A DNA stretch of 35,902 nt, from NCBI GenBank assembly GCA_029247265.1, contig JAQWLN010000039.1, forward strand, positions 1 through 35,902, in the 5' to 3' direction. Source of the stretch: Fuerstiella sp. GTDB taxonomy: Bacteria; Planctomycetota; Planctomycetia; Planctomycetales; Planctomycetaceae. Shown in pieces: positions 23,789 through 32,971 of this stretch. The stretch's first letter is position 1; the number at the start of each line of letters is the position of its first letter. The position numbers were made by a program, and so were the translations under genes. Below the pieces are notes generated by a model. The model made no database searches and was not told the origin of the DNA. It saw only the letters and a list, made by a program, of their open reading frames with translations.

Positions 23789-25909
23789 GTGAATCGTTGG
23801 TTCTTCATACTTGTGGTCACGTTGATTCTTCCCGCTGCATCTGCCCGGGCGGAAACAAAAGTCGGGTTTCGTCAGCTGGGATCGACCAGTCCAATCGTTG
23901 TTGCGCGGGGCAAGCAGTCCACGATTAATATTCGGTCGAACTACACTCTTGACGGCGCCTACTCCGTTCTGTTCGACAGGCCCGGGATCACGGCAAAGTT
24001 TCTGGAAACCAGGCCGATCGCCGCTCCAAGATCAGGCCGAGGCCGTCCGGGAACGCCGTTTCGGTTTGAAGTTGACGTCCCCACCGATCAGCCGACAGGA
24101 GTCTATGAACTACGTGTCGCAACGCCCACGGCAGTCTCCAGCGTTGCCCATCTGCTGGTCACAGATCTGCCGGTGATCGAAGAAGACGCAAAGAAAGAAA
24201 ACGGGCAACCGGCTGATGCTCAGCATGTCGACGTGCCAGTCGCGATCGCTGGAGTTTGCGAAAAAACGGAAGACGTCGATTGCTACGTTGTTACGGCCGG
24301 TGCGGGACAGTCACTGACGTTTGAAATCTTTGCTCAGCGCGTCACCGGAGCCGTCCACAGCATGCAGTCTGGTGGAGGCACTTACCTGATGGATCCGATT
24401 CTGACCTTATCCACAGTCAGTGGGCAGGTTTTGATGCAGAACGATAATCACGTGGGTGGTGATGCGTTCATTACTTATACCTTCGCAGCCGATGGCGACT
24501 ACGTGATTTCGGTTCGTGATGCTCGATACATCGGCAACACGAAATACGTCTACTGCCTGAAGATCTCAGACCGGCCGCATGCACATGCCGTGTTTCCAAT
24601 GGCCGTCCAACGCGGTCAGTCGCAGCCTGTCAAAATCGTGGGACACCAGTTGGGTGCGAATGACGCAGCCACCGTGTCTGCTGATGAGTCTGCCACCATC
24701 GGGTGGGACTCACACATTGTGACAGCGGACGGCGGCCCCACGAATCCCGTGCCGATCCTGGTCACAGACACTCCGCAGGTCATTGCGGAGGACGGCAACC
24801 ACGCCGCCGACGCCGCCACACCGTTGACGTTGCCCGTTGGCGTAAGTGGACGATTCACGGAAAACGACCAGAGTCACCGGTTTACATTCGAAGCGCAGAA
24901 AGATCACTTCTTTCGTTTCGACATTCATGCTCACAGGCTGGGCCTGGCTCTGGATGCAACCGTGGAGATCCAGGATGCAGCGGGTAAGAAGCTGATGGAC
25001 GGGGATGACGGTTTACAAACGAAAGATCCGACTCTGTACTTCAAGGCTCCTGCGGACGGAACGTACACGCTGCTGGTTCGTGATCTTCATGATCGCGGCG
25101 GTGATCGGTTTCAATATCACCTGAGTGCTAAAACAAGCGGCCCGGACTTCGAAGTTCATGGAGAATATTATTACGCTCAGATCGCACCCGGCACACGAAT
25201 GGCATGGTTCGTTAAGCTCAAGCGATTCAATGGTTTCACGGGGCCTGTGGAGATCACCGTCAACGATCTGCCGGATGGAGTTTCTTTCGAACCGATCACA
25301 ATTCCGTCCGGTATGAATCACTGCATGGTCAATCTTGTCGCGGACACGAATGCCCCGGTTAGCGCATCACTGGTGACTGTGTCCGGCCAGGCAGCGATTG
25401 CAAACCCGAACGGTGAACAACAGATCGTAACGAGAATCGGACGAGTCACCTGCGAACTGCAGAGTCAGGGCGGCGGTCAGGCGCGCTGGCCGGTAAAGAC
25501 CTCTATCGTCGGCGTCACGAACCCGCTGGACCTGCTAAGCGTTACTGCAGATCCAAAAGAGATCACCCTGCCAAAGGGGGGGCAGGCAGAGTTCACGGTA
25601 AAGATCAAACGCAATGCCGAATTCAAAGAGCCTGTCACAGTTGCCATGTCATTTATGTACTTCACCAACAGTTTTGGGGATCAACTGCCGCCGGGCGTAA
25701 CACTGGCCAAGGCCAGCACCGGTCGTCTTGCCGGTGAGACGCTGGAGGGAAAAATCATCCTGGAAGCAACGGATAAGGCGCTGACGGTCAATCGACTGCC
25801 CATCGCTGCTCTCGCCCGCGTTCCCATTACGTTTTCGATCACCACAAACTATGCCAGCAACCCGGTGTACCTGACAATTCCGGACACAGAAGCGGTTTCA
25901 GGTGATTGA
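23789..25909 (+). CDS. Exported PPC-domain repeat protein
   Basis: A 706-residue secreted protein with signal peptide WFFILVVTLILPAASARA and a GTG start. Two bacterial pre-peptidase C-terminal (PPC) like domains are visible, at about 150-260 (EDVDCYVVTAGAGQSLTFEI to GDYVISVRDARYIGN) and about 350-450 (SHRFTFEAQKDHFFRFDI to GTYTLLVRDLHDRGGD). The C-terminal half has Ig-like or beta-sandwich stretches. No protease or other catalytic domain is seen. These proteins commonly follow DUF1549/DUF1501 genes in planctomycetes, and the 121-bp spacing fits co-expression. It probably binds substrate or organises the exported proteins. The start has no strong SD, and GTG 23789 is chosen because it begins the signal peptide. 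Confidence 0.88.
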   Translation: MNRWFFILVVTLILPAASARAETKVGFRQLGSTSPIVVARGKQSTINIRSNYTLDGAYSVLFDRPGITAKFLETRPIAAPRSGRGRPGTPFRFEVDVPTDQPTGVYELRVATPTAVSSVAHLLVTDLPVIEEDAKKENGQPADAQHVDVPVAIAGVCEKTEDVDCYVVTAGAGQSLTFEIFAQRVTGAVHSMQSGGGTYLMDPILTLSTVSGQVLMQNDNHVGGDAFITYTFAADGDYVISVRDARYIGNTKYVYCLKISDRPHAHAVFPMAVQRGQSQPVKIVGHQLGANDAATVSADESATIGWDSHIVTADGGPTNPVPILVTDTPQVIAEDGNHAADAATPLTLPVGVSGRFTENDQSHRFTFEAQKDHFFRFDIHAHRLGLALDATVEIQDAAGKKLMDGDDGLQTKDPTLYFKAPADGTYTLLVRDLHDRGGDRFQYHLSAKTSGPDFEVHGEYYYAQIAPGTRMAWFVKLKRFNGFTGPVEITVNDLPDGVSFEPITIPSGMNHCMVNLVADTNAPVSASLVTVSGQAAIANPNGEQQIVTRIGRVTCELQSQGGGQARWPVKTSIVGVTNPLDLLSVTADPKEITLPKGGQAEFTVKIKRNAEFKEPVTVAMSFMYFTNSFGDQLPPGVTLAKASTGRLAGETLEGKIILEATDKALTVNRLPIAALARVPITFSITTNYASNPVYLTIPDTEAVSGD

Positions 25910-25924
25910 GCGTTGCGGACAGCC

Positions 25925-25966
25925 ACGTGTCCCGTCGTAATCTGTCTCCGGAGCGCCCGGACACGT
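25925..25966 (+). terminator. Inverted repeat after PPC-protein gene
   Basis: ACGTGTCC (25925-25932) pairs perfectly with GGACACGT (25959-25966), with CTCCGGAG, itself palindromic, in the loop. It begins 15 bp after the stop codon. No T-run follows, so it is a weak terminator candidate. Confidence 0.35.
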
Positions 25967-26160
25967 AATCCCAAAGGAACGACTGCATCGATAAACCTAC
26001 GACGATGCATTCGGGCATCAGACGGTTTGCCATTGTGGGTGATTCTCATGCGGTCCCTAGGTTGTGGAAAAATAGAGGGGTTTACGCTGGATTCGAGGCA
26101 TGAGTCGGGCAAGAATCGAAGCCCTACACACGAAACACCTGCCTGTGGTGCATTGCTGCA

Positions 26161-27186
26161 ATGAGCGTTGATCAAGAGTCGAAACCTGAACACGATGGCG
26201 GAGCCCTTCCGCTCTACGTGTTATTTCCATTGGGAGCCCTGTGTCTTGGAGCCCTGGCTCAGCCATGGGCAACACAGTCTCTGTGGACATATCTTCCGCT
26301 GATGGCCATCACTGCGTTCGTGTTTCTGTGCTACACCAGCTGCTTCCACGAAACCGCCCACCACACGCTGAGTAATTCGGAATCGTTCAGTGTGATCGTG
26401 GGACGTTGTCTGGGCACATTGATGTTTACACCGTATTCGACCTATCGCGAAAGCCATATTCGGCACCACGCGTATCTCAACAAGCCCACTGACTTCGAGT
26501 TGTGGCCTTACAGCGACCCTGACGCGCCGCTGTGGTTCCGTCGGGCCTTCGTCTGGGTGGATCTGCTATTCGGAGTCCTCTCATCTCCAGCGGTCTATGG
26601 AAGAACATACCTTTGCAAATCGTCTCCGATACGCAGACCCGAAGTGCGACGGACCATCGCCTGGGAATACGTGTTGATCTTTGGATTTTGGGGTGCTGTG
26701 ATCGGCATCGCAGCATGGCAGAACTGGTGGTTTCAGTTACTTACCGTCTGGGTGATCCCGCATTGGGTCGCGGGGATCATGCAGACTGGAAGAAAGCTGA
26801 CCGAACATCTCGGCATGGCCAGCTACGATCCTCTGATGGGCACCCGCACTGTTGGGGGAGCGAATTGGTTTACCCGATTCTGCACGTGGATGAATTTTGA
26901 TATTTTTGTACATGGTCCACACCACCGGCATCCGCGCCTCGGTCACACAGAACTCATCGACAAGATGGCCTCATATACTCAGATGACCACGGCAGAATTC
27001 CCGCTGTATCCAAGCTACACCCGTGCGGCGCTGAACATGTTTCCAAGCCTGTTTCGAAACCCGGGAGTCGGAGTCAACGTTGGCGCCAAATTGCCCGGGC
27101 CTGAAAAGCTGAATGATGTTGACATCTTTGTCAGCGACGTCTCGCAGCAAATCATCTCTGAAGAAGATCTCGAAACCACGGCGTAG
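26161..27186 (+). CDS. Membrane fatty-acid desaturase-like protein
   Basis: A 341-residue integral membrane protein with the three histidine boxes of the fatty-acid desaturase/hydroxylase superfamily: HETAHH in CFHETAHHTL (about residue 64), HIRHH in SHIRHHAYL (about 100) and HGPHH in FVHGPHHRHPRLGH (about 256). These bind a di-iron centre. Hydrophobic segments lie before the first box and around about 170-205. It probably oxidises a lipid or carotenoid-like substrate at the cytoplasmic membrane face. The start lacks an SD, and the upstream gap of 251 bp shows only the inverted repeat after the PPC gene. It may be monocistronic, since the next gene begins 314 bp later. The exact substrate is not visible. 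Confidence 0.88.
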   Translation: MSVDQESKPEHDGGALPLYVLFPLGALCLGALAQPWATQSLWTYLPLMAITAFVFLCYTSCFHETAHHTLSNSESFSVIVGRCLGTLMFTPYSTYRESHIRHHAYLNKPTDFELWPYSDPDAPLWFRRAFVWVDLLFGVLSSPAVYGRTYLCKSSPIRRPEVRRTIAWEYVLIFGFWGAVIGIAAWQNWWFQLLTVWVIPHWVAGIMQTGRKLTEHLGMASYDPLMGTRTVGGANWFTRFCTWMNFDIFVHGPHHRHPRLGHTELIDKMASYTQMTTAEFPLYPSYTRAALNMFPSLFRNPGVGVNVGAKLPGPEKLNDVDIFVSDVSQQIISEEDLETTA

Positions 27187-27500
27187 CACGTCGGACATCA
27201 ACGCACGGAAATCCGGCGACCAGCACAACTGGCTCTTCCTCGTGCCCCGTTCCGACTCACAGGTCTCCCGGATTCTCGATTCCCAACATGGCGATCATAC
27301 CCGTCGGTGGTGTGTTTTGGGGGCCTGATCCGATAGACTCTCCGTGTCGGCCGTCATCCGCACCCGCAGCCGTTCGCTGCGTCTGTCCATGAAGACGTGC
27401 CACAGACAATCCGGACTCGACGACAGCAAGGTGTCGGTGCTCCATTTCTGGAGCAGCCCGGAGTCCCGCCTGATCAGATTCATTTGCGAAAAACTTCAAC
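27187..27500. other. 314-bp gap, leader of DUF423 gene
   Basis: No gene with recognisable features is seen. Short frames on both strands run through it, but they look like chance open frames. A hairpin sequence is present at 27438-27455, 45 bp before the DUF423 start. I see no promoter elements I would defend. Confidence 0.4.
27438..27455 (+). promoter_or_regulatory. Leader hairpin upstream of DUF423 gene
   Basis: TGCTCCA (27438-27444) and TGGAGCA (27449-27455) are perfect 7-bp arms around TTTC. A leader RNA hairpin 45 bp before the ATG could influence expression, or it may be the terminator of an unseen upstream transcript, though no T-run follows. Confidence 0.35.
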
Positions 27501-27983
27501 ATGTCCGCTCGTACGTGTCTATCTCTAGCTGCTGCCCTGGGGTTCCTGGCCGTCCTTTTGGGTGCGTTTGGAGCGCATGGATTATCCGACAGCGGCTACC
27601 TGGAACGCAGTTACTCGGACCTGGAACCGAAAAACGTTTCCGGTATGCAACTGCCGCTTGGCTACAAGTACCTGCAGGATTTTCGCACCGGAGTTCGCTA
27701 CCACATGTGGCACGCCCTGGCACTATTGGGTGTCGGCCTGCTGATGCAGCGTCGTCCGTCACGAATACTGAGCATGACGGCATGGTGCTTCGTTGGAGGC
27801 ATTATTTTCTTTTCCGGAGCCCTGTACGTGCTGGTCATCTGTGGTCCGAAGTTCGGTGGTATCACGTGGGGCATGGTCGCCCCCATCGGTGGCACCCTGC
27901 AACTTGTGGGCTGGGCACTGCTGACCGTCGCCGCTCTGCAAACCTCCGGCCCCGCCGACTCATCAGCCAACTCCACTGTGTGA
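27501..27983 (+). CDS. DUF423 small membrane protein
   Basis: A 160-residue inner-membrane protein of the DUF423/YgdD family with four hydrophobic segments. The signature LLGAFGAHGL is followed by YHMWHALALLGVGLL, which is typical. The loop between GAHGL and the TGVRYHMWHA segment is about 32 residues and contains GYLERSYSDLEPKN, longer than I expect for the family. The function of DUF423 proteins is unknown. It is on the same strand as, and 66 bp before, the dipeptidase gene. Its ATG has no strong SD. Confidence 0.87.
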   Translation: MSARTCLSLAAALGFLAVLLGAFGAHGLSDSGYLERSYSDLEPKNVSGMQLPLGYKYLQDFRTGVRYHMWHALALLGVGLLMQRRPSRILSMTAWCFVGGIIFFSGALYVLVICGPKFGGITWGMVAPIGGTLQLVGWALLTVAALQTSGPADSSANSTV

Positions 27984-28049
27984 ACTCTTCCTGCCTCAAC
28001 AGTCCATCGTTTACCTTCCCTCCACCATCTCCTCTCGTAGAAAAACACA

Positions 28050-29108
28050 ATGCTGATTTTTGACGCTCACCTGGACCTTGCATGGAACGCCCTGGAATGG
28101 AATCGAGATCTGCTGCAGCCGGTATCCGCCATACGTGACTTTGAACAGCAGTTTCCAGGCTGTGTGCCCGGCGATGCCACGACGACATTGCCGGCCCTGC
28201 GAGATGGCAGTATCGGAATCGTCTTTGCCACTCTGCTGCCAAGATTTGAGCGTTCACACGCACCCCGCACATTTTATCAGTCGCGTGTTTCCGCCTTTGC
28301 GGCGATGCAGGGGCAGCTGGCATGGTATCGCACGATGTGTGACGCCGGACAAATGGCAGAGCTGTCAGACCTGACGGCGCTGAATAGTCACGTCGATAGT
28401 CTGCAGGATGGAGTCTCCGACAGCGCACCCGTCGGTTTTATTTTAAGCATGGAAGGCAGCTGGGCTGTTCCCGACCCATCCTACATCGAACGCTGGTACG
28501 ACATGGGTCTGCGAATTCTGGGACCGGCTCATTACGGTCCGGATGATTATGGTCACGGCACGGGCAGTGAAGGCGGCTTAAAGGAAAAAGGACCGGAGCT
28601 GCTGCGTGAAATGGATCGAGTCGGCATGCTGCTGGATGTGACTCATCTGTCGGACGCCTGTTTCCGGGAAGCGCTGGACATCTACACGGGCCCGGTCCTG
28701 GCCAGTCACCACAACAGCCGGTCGCTGGTGCCCGGTGATCGACAGCTGACCGACGAACAGATCAAGACCCTGGTGCAACGAGATGCGGTCATCGGGCTGG
28801 CTCTGGATTCATGGATGATTCGCCCGGGCTGGGTGCGAGGGAAAACAGATCCGAAAACTGTCTGCCTGGCAGACGCCGTCGATCACATCGATCATATTTG
28901 CCAGCTGGCAGGAACAACAAAGCACTGCGGCATTGGTTCCGATCTGGACGGTGGCTTCGGTAAAGAACAATGCCCTCACGATCTGGAAACCATTGCCGAC
29001 CTGCAGAAGATCGCCGAGATCCTGAGTGAACGAGACTACTCAGACGACGACATCGCCGGAATCATGCACGGCAACTGGATTGGTTTCTTCCGACGTGCGT
29101 GGGGTTGA
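28050..29108 (+). CDS. Membrane dipeptidase family (M19) enzyme
   Basis: A 352-residue M19 (renal dipeptidase) protein without a signal peptide. Zinc-site residues are visible: His7 and Asp9 in DAHLDLAW, Glu135 in SMEG, His199 in DVTHLSD and His220/His221 in ASHHNSRSL. The segment GSDLDGGFG carries the conserved late Asp. The family hydrolyses dipeptides including D-amino-acid-containing ones, and some members act on related amides. The usual LTxN stretch is replaced by GPAHYGPDDYGHG. It is 66 bp after DUF423 and convergent with the SecA-like gene, with 91 bp between. Function in peptide or cell-wall-peptide turnover is likely but inferred. Confidence 0.92.
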   Translation: MLIFDAHLDLAWNALEWNRDLLQPVSAIRDFEQQFPGCVPGDATTTLPALRDGSIGIVFATLLPRFERSHAPRTFYQSRVSAFAAMQGQLAWYRTMCDAGQMAELSDLTALNSHVDSLQDGVSDSAPVGFILSMEGSWAVPDPSYIERWYDMGLRILGPAHYGPDDYGHGTGSEGGLKEKGPELLREMDRVGMLLDVTHLSDACFREALDIYTGPVLASHHNSRSLVPGDRQLTDEQIKTLVQRDAVIGLALDSWMIRPGWVRGKTDPKTVCLADAVDHIDHICQLAGTTKHCGIGSDLDGGFGKEQCPHDLETIADLQKIAEILSERDYSDDDIAGIMHGNWIGFFRRAWG

Positions 29109-29199
29109 GAGTTAACGGCCCAGGCTCAAGCAAAGATCGACTGATACGCCGGGGCTTCCTTCGCAGGCTCAGTCCAGCCGCCGGCCACCCCGCCACAGT

Positions 29200-31146
29200 C
29201 TACGATTCGGTCAGCTCCAGATACGGGTCCAGGCCCATATTTTCGTACTGTTCAAGGCGATGTCGTTCCTGCTTCAGCAGACTCTTGCGTTGTTTGCGGT
29301 GAGTCTTCTCCAGAAATCGCTGGATCTTCTTGAAGTAGCGGTGCCATGACCGACTGGTCTCGCCGGCCTTGTTACCAATCGCCAGACGTTCTTTCCTTCT
29401 GACTTCTTTAGGTTCTCGACAGCGGAGCAATTCGTCTTCCATGGACAGAAAGAACTGATACGAGCCAGGATCTCCCTGGCGAGCACAGCGACCGATCAGC
29501 TGACGATCGATTCGTTTGGAACTGTGCATCTCGGTCGCGATGACGTGCAGCCCACCAGCTTTACGAACGTCGCCATCCAGTATAACGTCGGTCCCGCGAC
29601 CAGCCATGTTCGTGGCGATGGTCACCTTTCCCGCATGGCCGGCCTCCTTGACGATCTCCGCTTCCTGTTCATGGTAGCGAGCGTTCAGAATCTGCGACTG
29701 AATTCCGTGTTCCGTAAACACAGCCGCCAGAGCCTCGGATGCTTCTACCGAAGGCGTACCAACCAGCACAGACCGTCCTGCTTTAATCAGTTTTTCGACC
29801 GCGTCGCTGATGGCAACTCGCTTGGCTTCCTGTCCCTTGAACGTCCGCACCGGCAGACCTTTGCGGACGCACCGTTTGTTTGTCGGTACCCGCGTCACCT
29901 TGAGTTTGTACGTCTTTTTCAGTTCGCGCCGTGCGGGAATTGCGGTTCCCGTCATCCCGCACAGATTCGTGTAGTTGCGAAAGAAACTCTGAACGGTAAT
30001 ACGAGCGGCTTCACCAGTGGCAGCCGTGATGGGGACAAGTTCTTTGGCTTCGATGGCCTGATGCAAACCATCCTGCCATTTGCGGCCATCCATGATACGG
30101 CCGGTGCCTTCGTCGACGATCATGACTTTTTCGTCAACGATCACGTAGTCGCGGTCCTTTTCGAACGCGTGTTTGGCCGTGAGTGCTTTTTCGACTTGAG
30201 TGTAAATGCGTTCTGTATCCATCGAATTCATCAGCGATGGTTTCGACATCAGCACCACTTTGCGGCATCCCGCATCAGTCAGCCATGCAGAACGGCGCTC
30301 AGGTTCGTACACGTAGTCTTCGCGTGGCTGCAGCTGAAACGTCGCGCGGTTGCTCCAGCGGAACAGATTCACCGTACCGGGATCATTCGGCTGAGTCAGG
30401 CCGATGATCAGCGGTGTTCGCGCTTCGTCGATGAGAATACTGTCGGCTTCGTCGATCAGCGCAAAATAATGGCCGCGCTGTACTGGTTCCTCGCCACCTC
30501 GCAGAGTGCGCACAAACTTTCGCAGCGACGGGCCCCCATCCTCCGGACTCGCCCCCATCCGCAGTCGGTCCCGCAGAAAATCGAATCCCATTTCCTTGGA
30601 CGTACCATACGTAACGTCCATCGCGTAGTTCTCGCGTCGTTCATCCGGTTCCATCGGTTCCAGAATTCGACCAACAGTCAGTCCCAGTTTTCTGTGCACC
30701 GGGCCCATGGTGTCACAGTCACGTTCTGCCAGGTAGTCGTTGACGGTAATGACATGACTACCCTGCCCCGGCAATGCTCGCAGGAACGAAGGCATCGTCG
30801 CTGTCAGTGTCTTTCCTTCCCCCGTCTGCATTTCAGCGATATGGCCTTCGAACAAAGCGATCGCGCCCATGACCTGCACTTCAAAGTGCTCCATGTTCAA
30901 TACGCGGCGTGAAGACTGCCTGACCAGTGCGTAGGCCTCAGGCAGCAGCTTGTCCAGAGCCGTGCCGGCTTTAGCTTCCCAGCGCAGCTTGCGACCGGCC
31001 GCCGTGAGCTCTTCGTCCGTCAGCGAATTCATCTGCTGACTGCGCCGAATAATCCCTCGCGCCATGGCACGCCAACGAGATCTTCTGGCAGTGGATGGAA
31101 CCATCCCCGACTTGGAAAAATGATAAATATCCGACGGACCTAACAT
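29200..31146 (-). CDS. Short SecA-like preprotein translocase ATPase
   Basis: A 648-residue SecA homologue, against about 900 for canonical SecA. Present are the N-terminal DEAD motor with Walker A MQTGEGKT (106-113), VNDYLAERD, DEAD-type IDEAD (231-235) and ILIDEARTPLIIG. The preprotein cross-linking region (about 260-340) is present, as is the second motor domain with NMAGRGTD (513-520) and GRCARQGDPG (552-561). After this only about 87 residues remain, including the start of a helical-scaffold-like helix (KIQRFLEKTHRKQRKSLLKQ). The helical wing, two-helix finger and C-terminal zinc-binding tail of canonical SecA are missing. So it is unlikely to be the housekeeping SecA. The ATG at 31146 is good, and it is divergent from a sulfatase. 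It may be an accessory SecA. Confidence 0.9.
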   Translation of the reverse strand: MLGPSDIYHFSKSGMVPSTARRSRWRAMARGIIRRSQQMNSLTDEELTAAGRKLRWEAKAGTALDKLLPEAYALVRQSSRRVLNMEHFEVQVMGAIALFEGHIAEMQTGEGKTLTATMPSFLRALPGQGSHVITVNDYLAERDCDTMGPVHRKLGLTVGRILEPMEPDERRENYAMDVTYGTSKEMGFDFLRDRLRMGASPEDGGPSLRKFVRTLRGGEEPVQRGHYFALIDEADSILIDEARTPLIIGLTQPNDPGTVNLFRWSNRATFQLQPREDYVYEPERRSAWLTDAGCRKVVLMSKPSLMNSMDTERIYTQVEKALTAKHAFEKDRDYVIVDEKVMIVDEGTGRIMDGRKWQDGLHQAIEAKELVPITAATGEAARITVQSFFRNYTNLCGMTGTAIPARRELKKTYKLKVTRVPTNKRCVRKGLPVRTFKGQEAKRVAISDAVEKLIKAGRSVLVGTPSVEASEALAAVFTEHGIQSQILNARYHEQEAEIVKEAGHAGKVTIATNMAGRGTDVILDGDVRKAGGLHVIATEMHSSKRIDRQLIGRCARQGDPGSYQFFLSMEDELLRCREPKEVRRKERLAIGNKAGETSRSWHRYFKKIQRFLEKTHRKQRKSLLKQERHRLEQYENMGLDPYLELTES

Positions 31147-31163
31147 TTCGTCTTCTTCGACTT

Positions 31164-31179
31164 GGCGGTGCCGACCGCC
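31164..31179 (-). promoter_or_regulatory. Leader hairpin before SecA-like gene
   Basis: GGCGGT (31164-31169) and ACCGCC (31174-31179) flank GCCG. On the minus strand this folds 17 nt upstream of the SecA-like ATG. It could control translation, but no data support this. Confidence 0.3.
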
Positions 31180-31236
31180 GGCGGATGTGAGCTAACGCTC
31201 GGAACGACATAAGCAGGGATACGGAATTCTGCAAGA

Positions 31237-31257
31237 GTGCCGGATTTATATCGGCAC
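31237..31257. promoter_or_regulatory. Inverted repeat flanking a TATAT core in divergent promoter region
   Basis: GTGCCG (31237-31242) and CGGCAC (31252-31257) are perfect arms around GATTTATAT. The AT-rich core could overlap a -10 element. It lies in the 229-bp region between the SecA-like gene and the divergent sulfatase, and is a candidate operator. Confidence 0.35.
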
Positions 31258-31375
31258 ATTGAGAAGACGACTAACGAAAACAAACGCAACAGGACCTTGC
31301 GTCGCTCGCTGGCGAAACAACACACGTTTCGTCACCATAATATCGTCGTCCCCGTGCTCATTATCGGATTTTTCA

Positions 31376-32971
31376 ATGTTTTTACGTGTACTTCTGCTTT
31401 GTGCGGCGTCGCTGTACGGTTACTCCATCAATGCAGCCGACGACAAGCGCCCAAATATCCTGTTTTGTATTTCCGATGATCAATCATGGATGCATGCGGG
31501 TGCTTACGGCTGTTCCTGGGTCAACACACCCGGATTCGATCGTGTAGCCCATGATGGCCTGCTGTTTGCCAACGCATACACACCGAATGCCAAGTGTGCT
31601 CCGTCTCGAGCCTGTATTCTGACAGGAAGGAATACATGGCAATTAGAAGAAGCCTGTAACCACTGGCCGTTCTTCCCGAGGCAATTCACCAGCTACGTCG
31701 AAGTCCTGGCCAGGAACGGCTACCACGTGGGTTCCACAGGAAAAGGCTGGGCTCCGGGAATCGCGAAGAATACCGACGGCCAACCACGGCAGCTGACCGG
31801 CAGAAAATACAACTCCAAAACGGCTCAGCCACCAACAAAGGCCATCAGCCGAAATGACTACGCAGGCAACTTTTCCGCATTTCTCAACGACAACGACCAA
31901 CAGGATCCGTGGTGCTTTTGGTACGGCAGCACAGAACCGCATCGGCGATACGAATACGGCACCGGTGTCAGCGTAGGGGGCAAGTCACTCGACGACATCG
32001 ATCAGGTTCCACCATTCTGGCCTGACAATGAGACCATTCGCAACGACATGCTGGACTATGCCCTGGAGATCGAGCACTTCGATGATCACCTCGTGCGGAT
32101 GCTGACAGCGCTCGAAAAACGTGGCCAGTTGCACAACACGCTGGTAATTGTGACAGCGGACAACGGGATGCCGTTTCCTCGCGTCAAAGGCCAGGAATAT
32201 GAAATGAGCAATCATCTTCCTTTGGCCATCATGTGGCCTCAGCAGATCGCAGAGCCAGGGCGGACGATCAACGAATTTGTAAGTTTCATTGATTACGCAC
32301 CCACAATCATGGAAGCCGCAGGACTGAACTGGGACGACACCGGAATGGCGGCGACTCCGGGGAAGAGCCTGCTGCCGCTGTTCACCTCACGACAGCACAA
32401 TTCGCCGGCCACCGAAAAACAGCCGTTGCACCGAGACTTTGTCGTGTTCGGCAAGGAACGTCATGATATTGGACGGCCGCATGACCAGGGATATCCCGTT
32501 CGTGGAATCGTCAGGGACGGCTGGCTGTACGTAAAGAACTACGAAACGTCTCGCTGGCCGGCCGGCAACCCGGAAACCGGATATCTGAACTGTGACGGCA
32601 GCCCGACAAAGACGGAGATCCTGAATGCCCGGCGAACCGGTCCGGATACAGCCGGCTACTGGAAAATGTCGTTTGGCAAGCGGCCTGCGGAAGAAATGTA
32701 CTTCGTACAGGACGACCCCTATTGCATGCGAAACCTCGCAGACAGCCCAATATTCCTTCTGGAGAAGGAAAAGCTGAGCGAACAACTGGTGGCAACGCTG
32801 ACGGAGCAGAAAGACCCGCGAGTCCTCGGTGACGCCGGGTACTTCGAAAAGTTTCCGTATGCAGACCGGAAGGGCAACGGCTTCTACGAAAAATTCACTG
32901 CCGGACAGCAGGTGAAAGCCGGGTGGGTGAACGAATCCGACTTCGAGCCGGCTCCGATTACGGAAGAGTGA
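31376..32971 (+). CDS. Exported sulfatase, sulfamidase-like
   Basis: A 531-residue type I sulfatase. From ATG 31376 the signal peptide is MFLRVLLLCAASLYGYSINA; the open frame extends upstream but the added residues hide it. PNILFCISDDQSW contains metal-binding Asp. The catalytic motif is CAPSR with Cys74 as formylglycine precursor, followed by CILTGRNTWQLEEACNHWP. That last pattern resembles heparan N-sulfatase-like (S1_8-type) enzymes. TADNGMPFPRVKGQEYE carries later active-site residues. The protein needs a formylglycine-generating enzyme encoded elsewhere. Its subfamily differs from that of the sulfatase at 7416. It is divergent from the SecA-like gene and 93 bp before the inositol-monophosphatase-like gene, so it may be regulated separately. 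Confidence 0.92.
   Translation: MFLRVLLLCAASLYGYSINAADDKRPNILFCISDDQSWMHAGAYGCSWVNTPGFDRVAHDGLLFANAYTPNAKCAPSRACILTGRNTWQLEEACNHWPFFPRQFTSYVEVLARNGYHVGSTGKGWAPGIAKNTDGQPRQLTGRKYNSKTAQPPTKAISRNDYAGNFSAFLNDNDQQDPWCFWYGSTEPHRRYEYGTGVSVGGKSLDDIDQVPPFWPDNETIRNDMLDYALEIEHFDDHLVRMLTALEKRGQLHNTLVIVTADNGMPFPRVKGQEYEMSNHLPLAIMWPQQIAEPGRTINEFVSFIDYAPTIMEAAGLNWDDTGMAATPGKSLLPLFTSRQHNSPATEKQPLHRDFVVFGKERHDIGRPHDQGYPVRGIVRDGWLYVKNYETSRWPAGNPETGYLNCDGSPTKTEILNARRTGPDTAGYWKMSFGKRPAEEMYFVQDDPYCMRNLADSPIFLLEKEKLSEQLVATLTEQKDPRVLGDAGYFEKFPYADRKGNGFYEKFTAGQQVKAGWVNESDFEPAPITEE

Noticed and set aside
27344..28063. 239-residue plus-strand open frame
   Set aside because: It overlaps the whole DUF423 gene in another frame and shows no domain; the DUF423 signature is clear.
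29524..30912. 462-residue open frame on the plus strand
   Set aside because: It is fully antisense to the SecA-like gene, which has all its family motifs, and has no recognisable domain or signal peptide.
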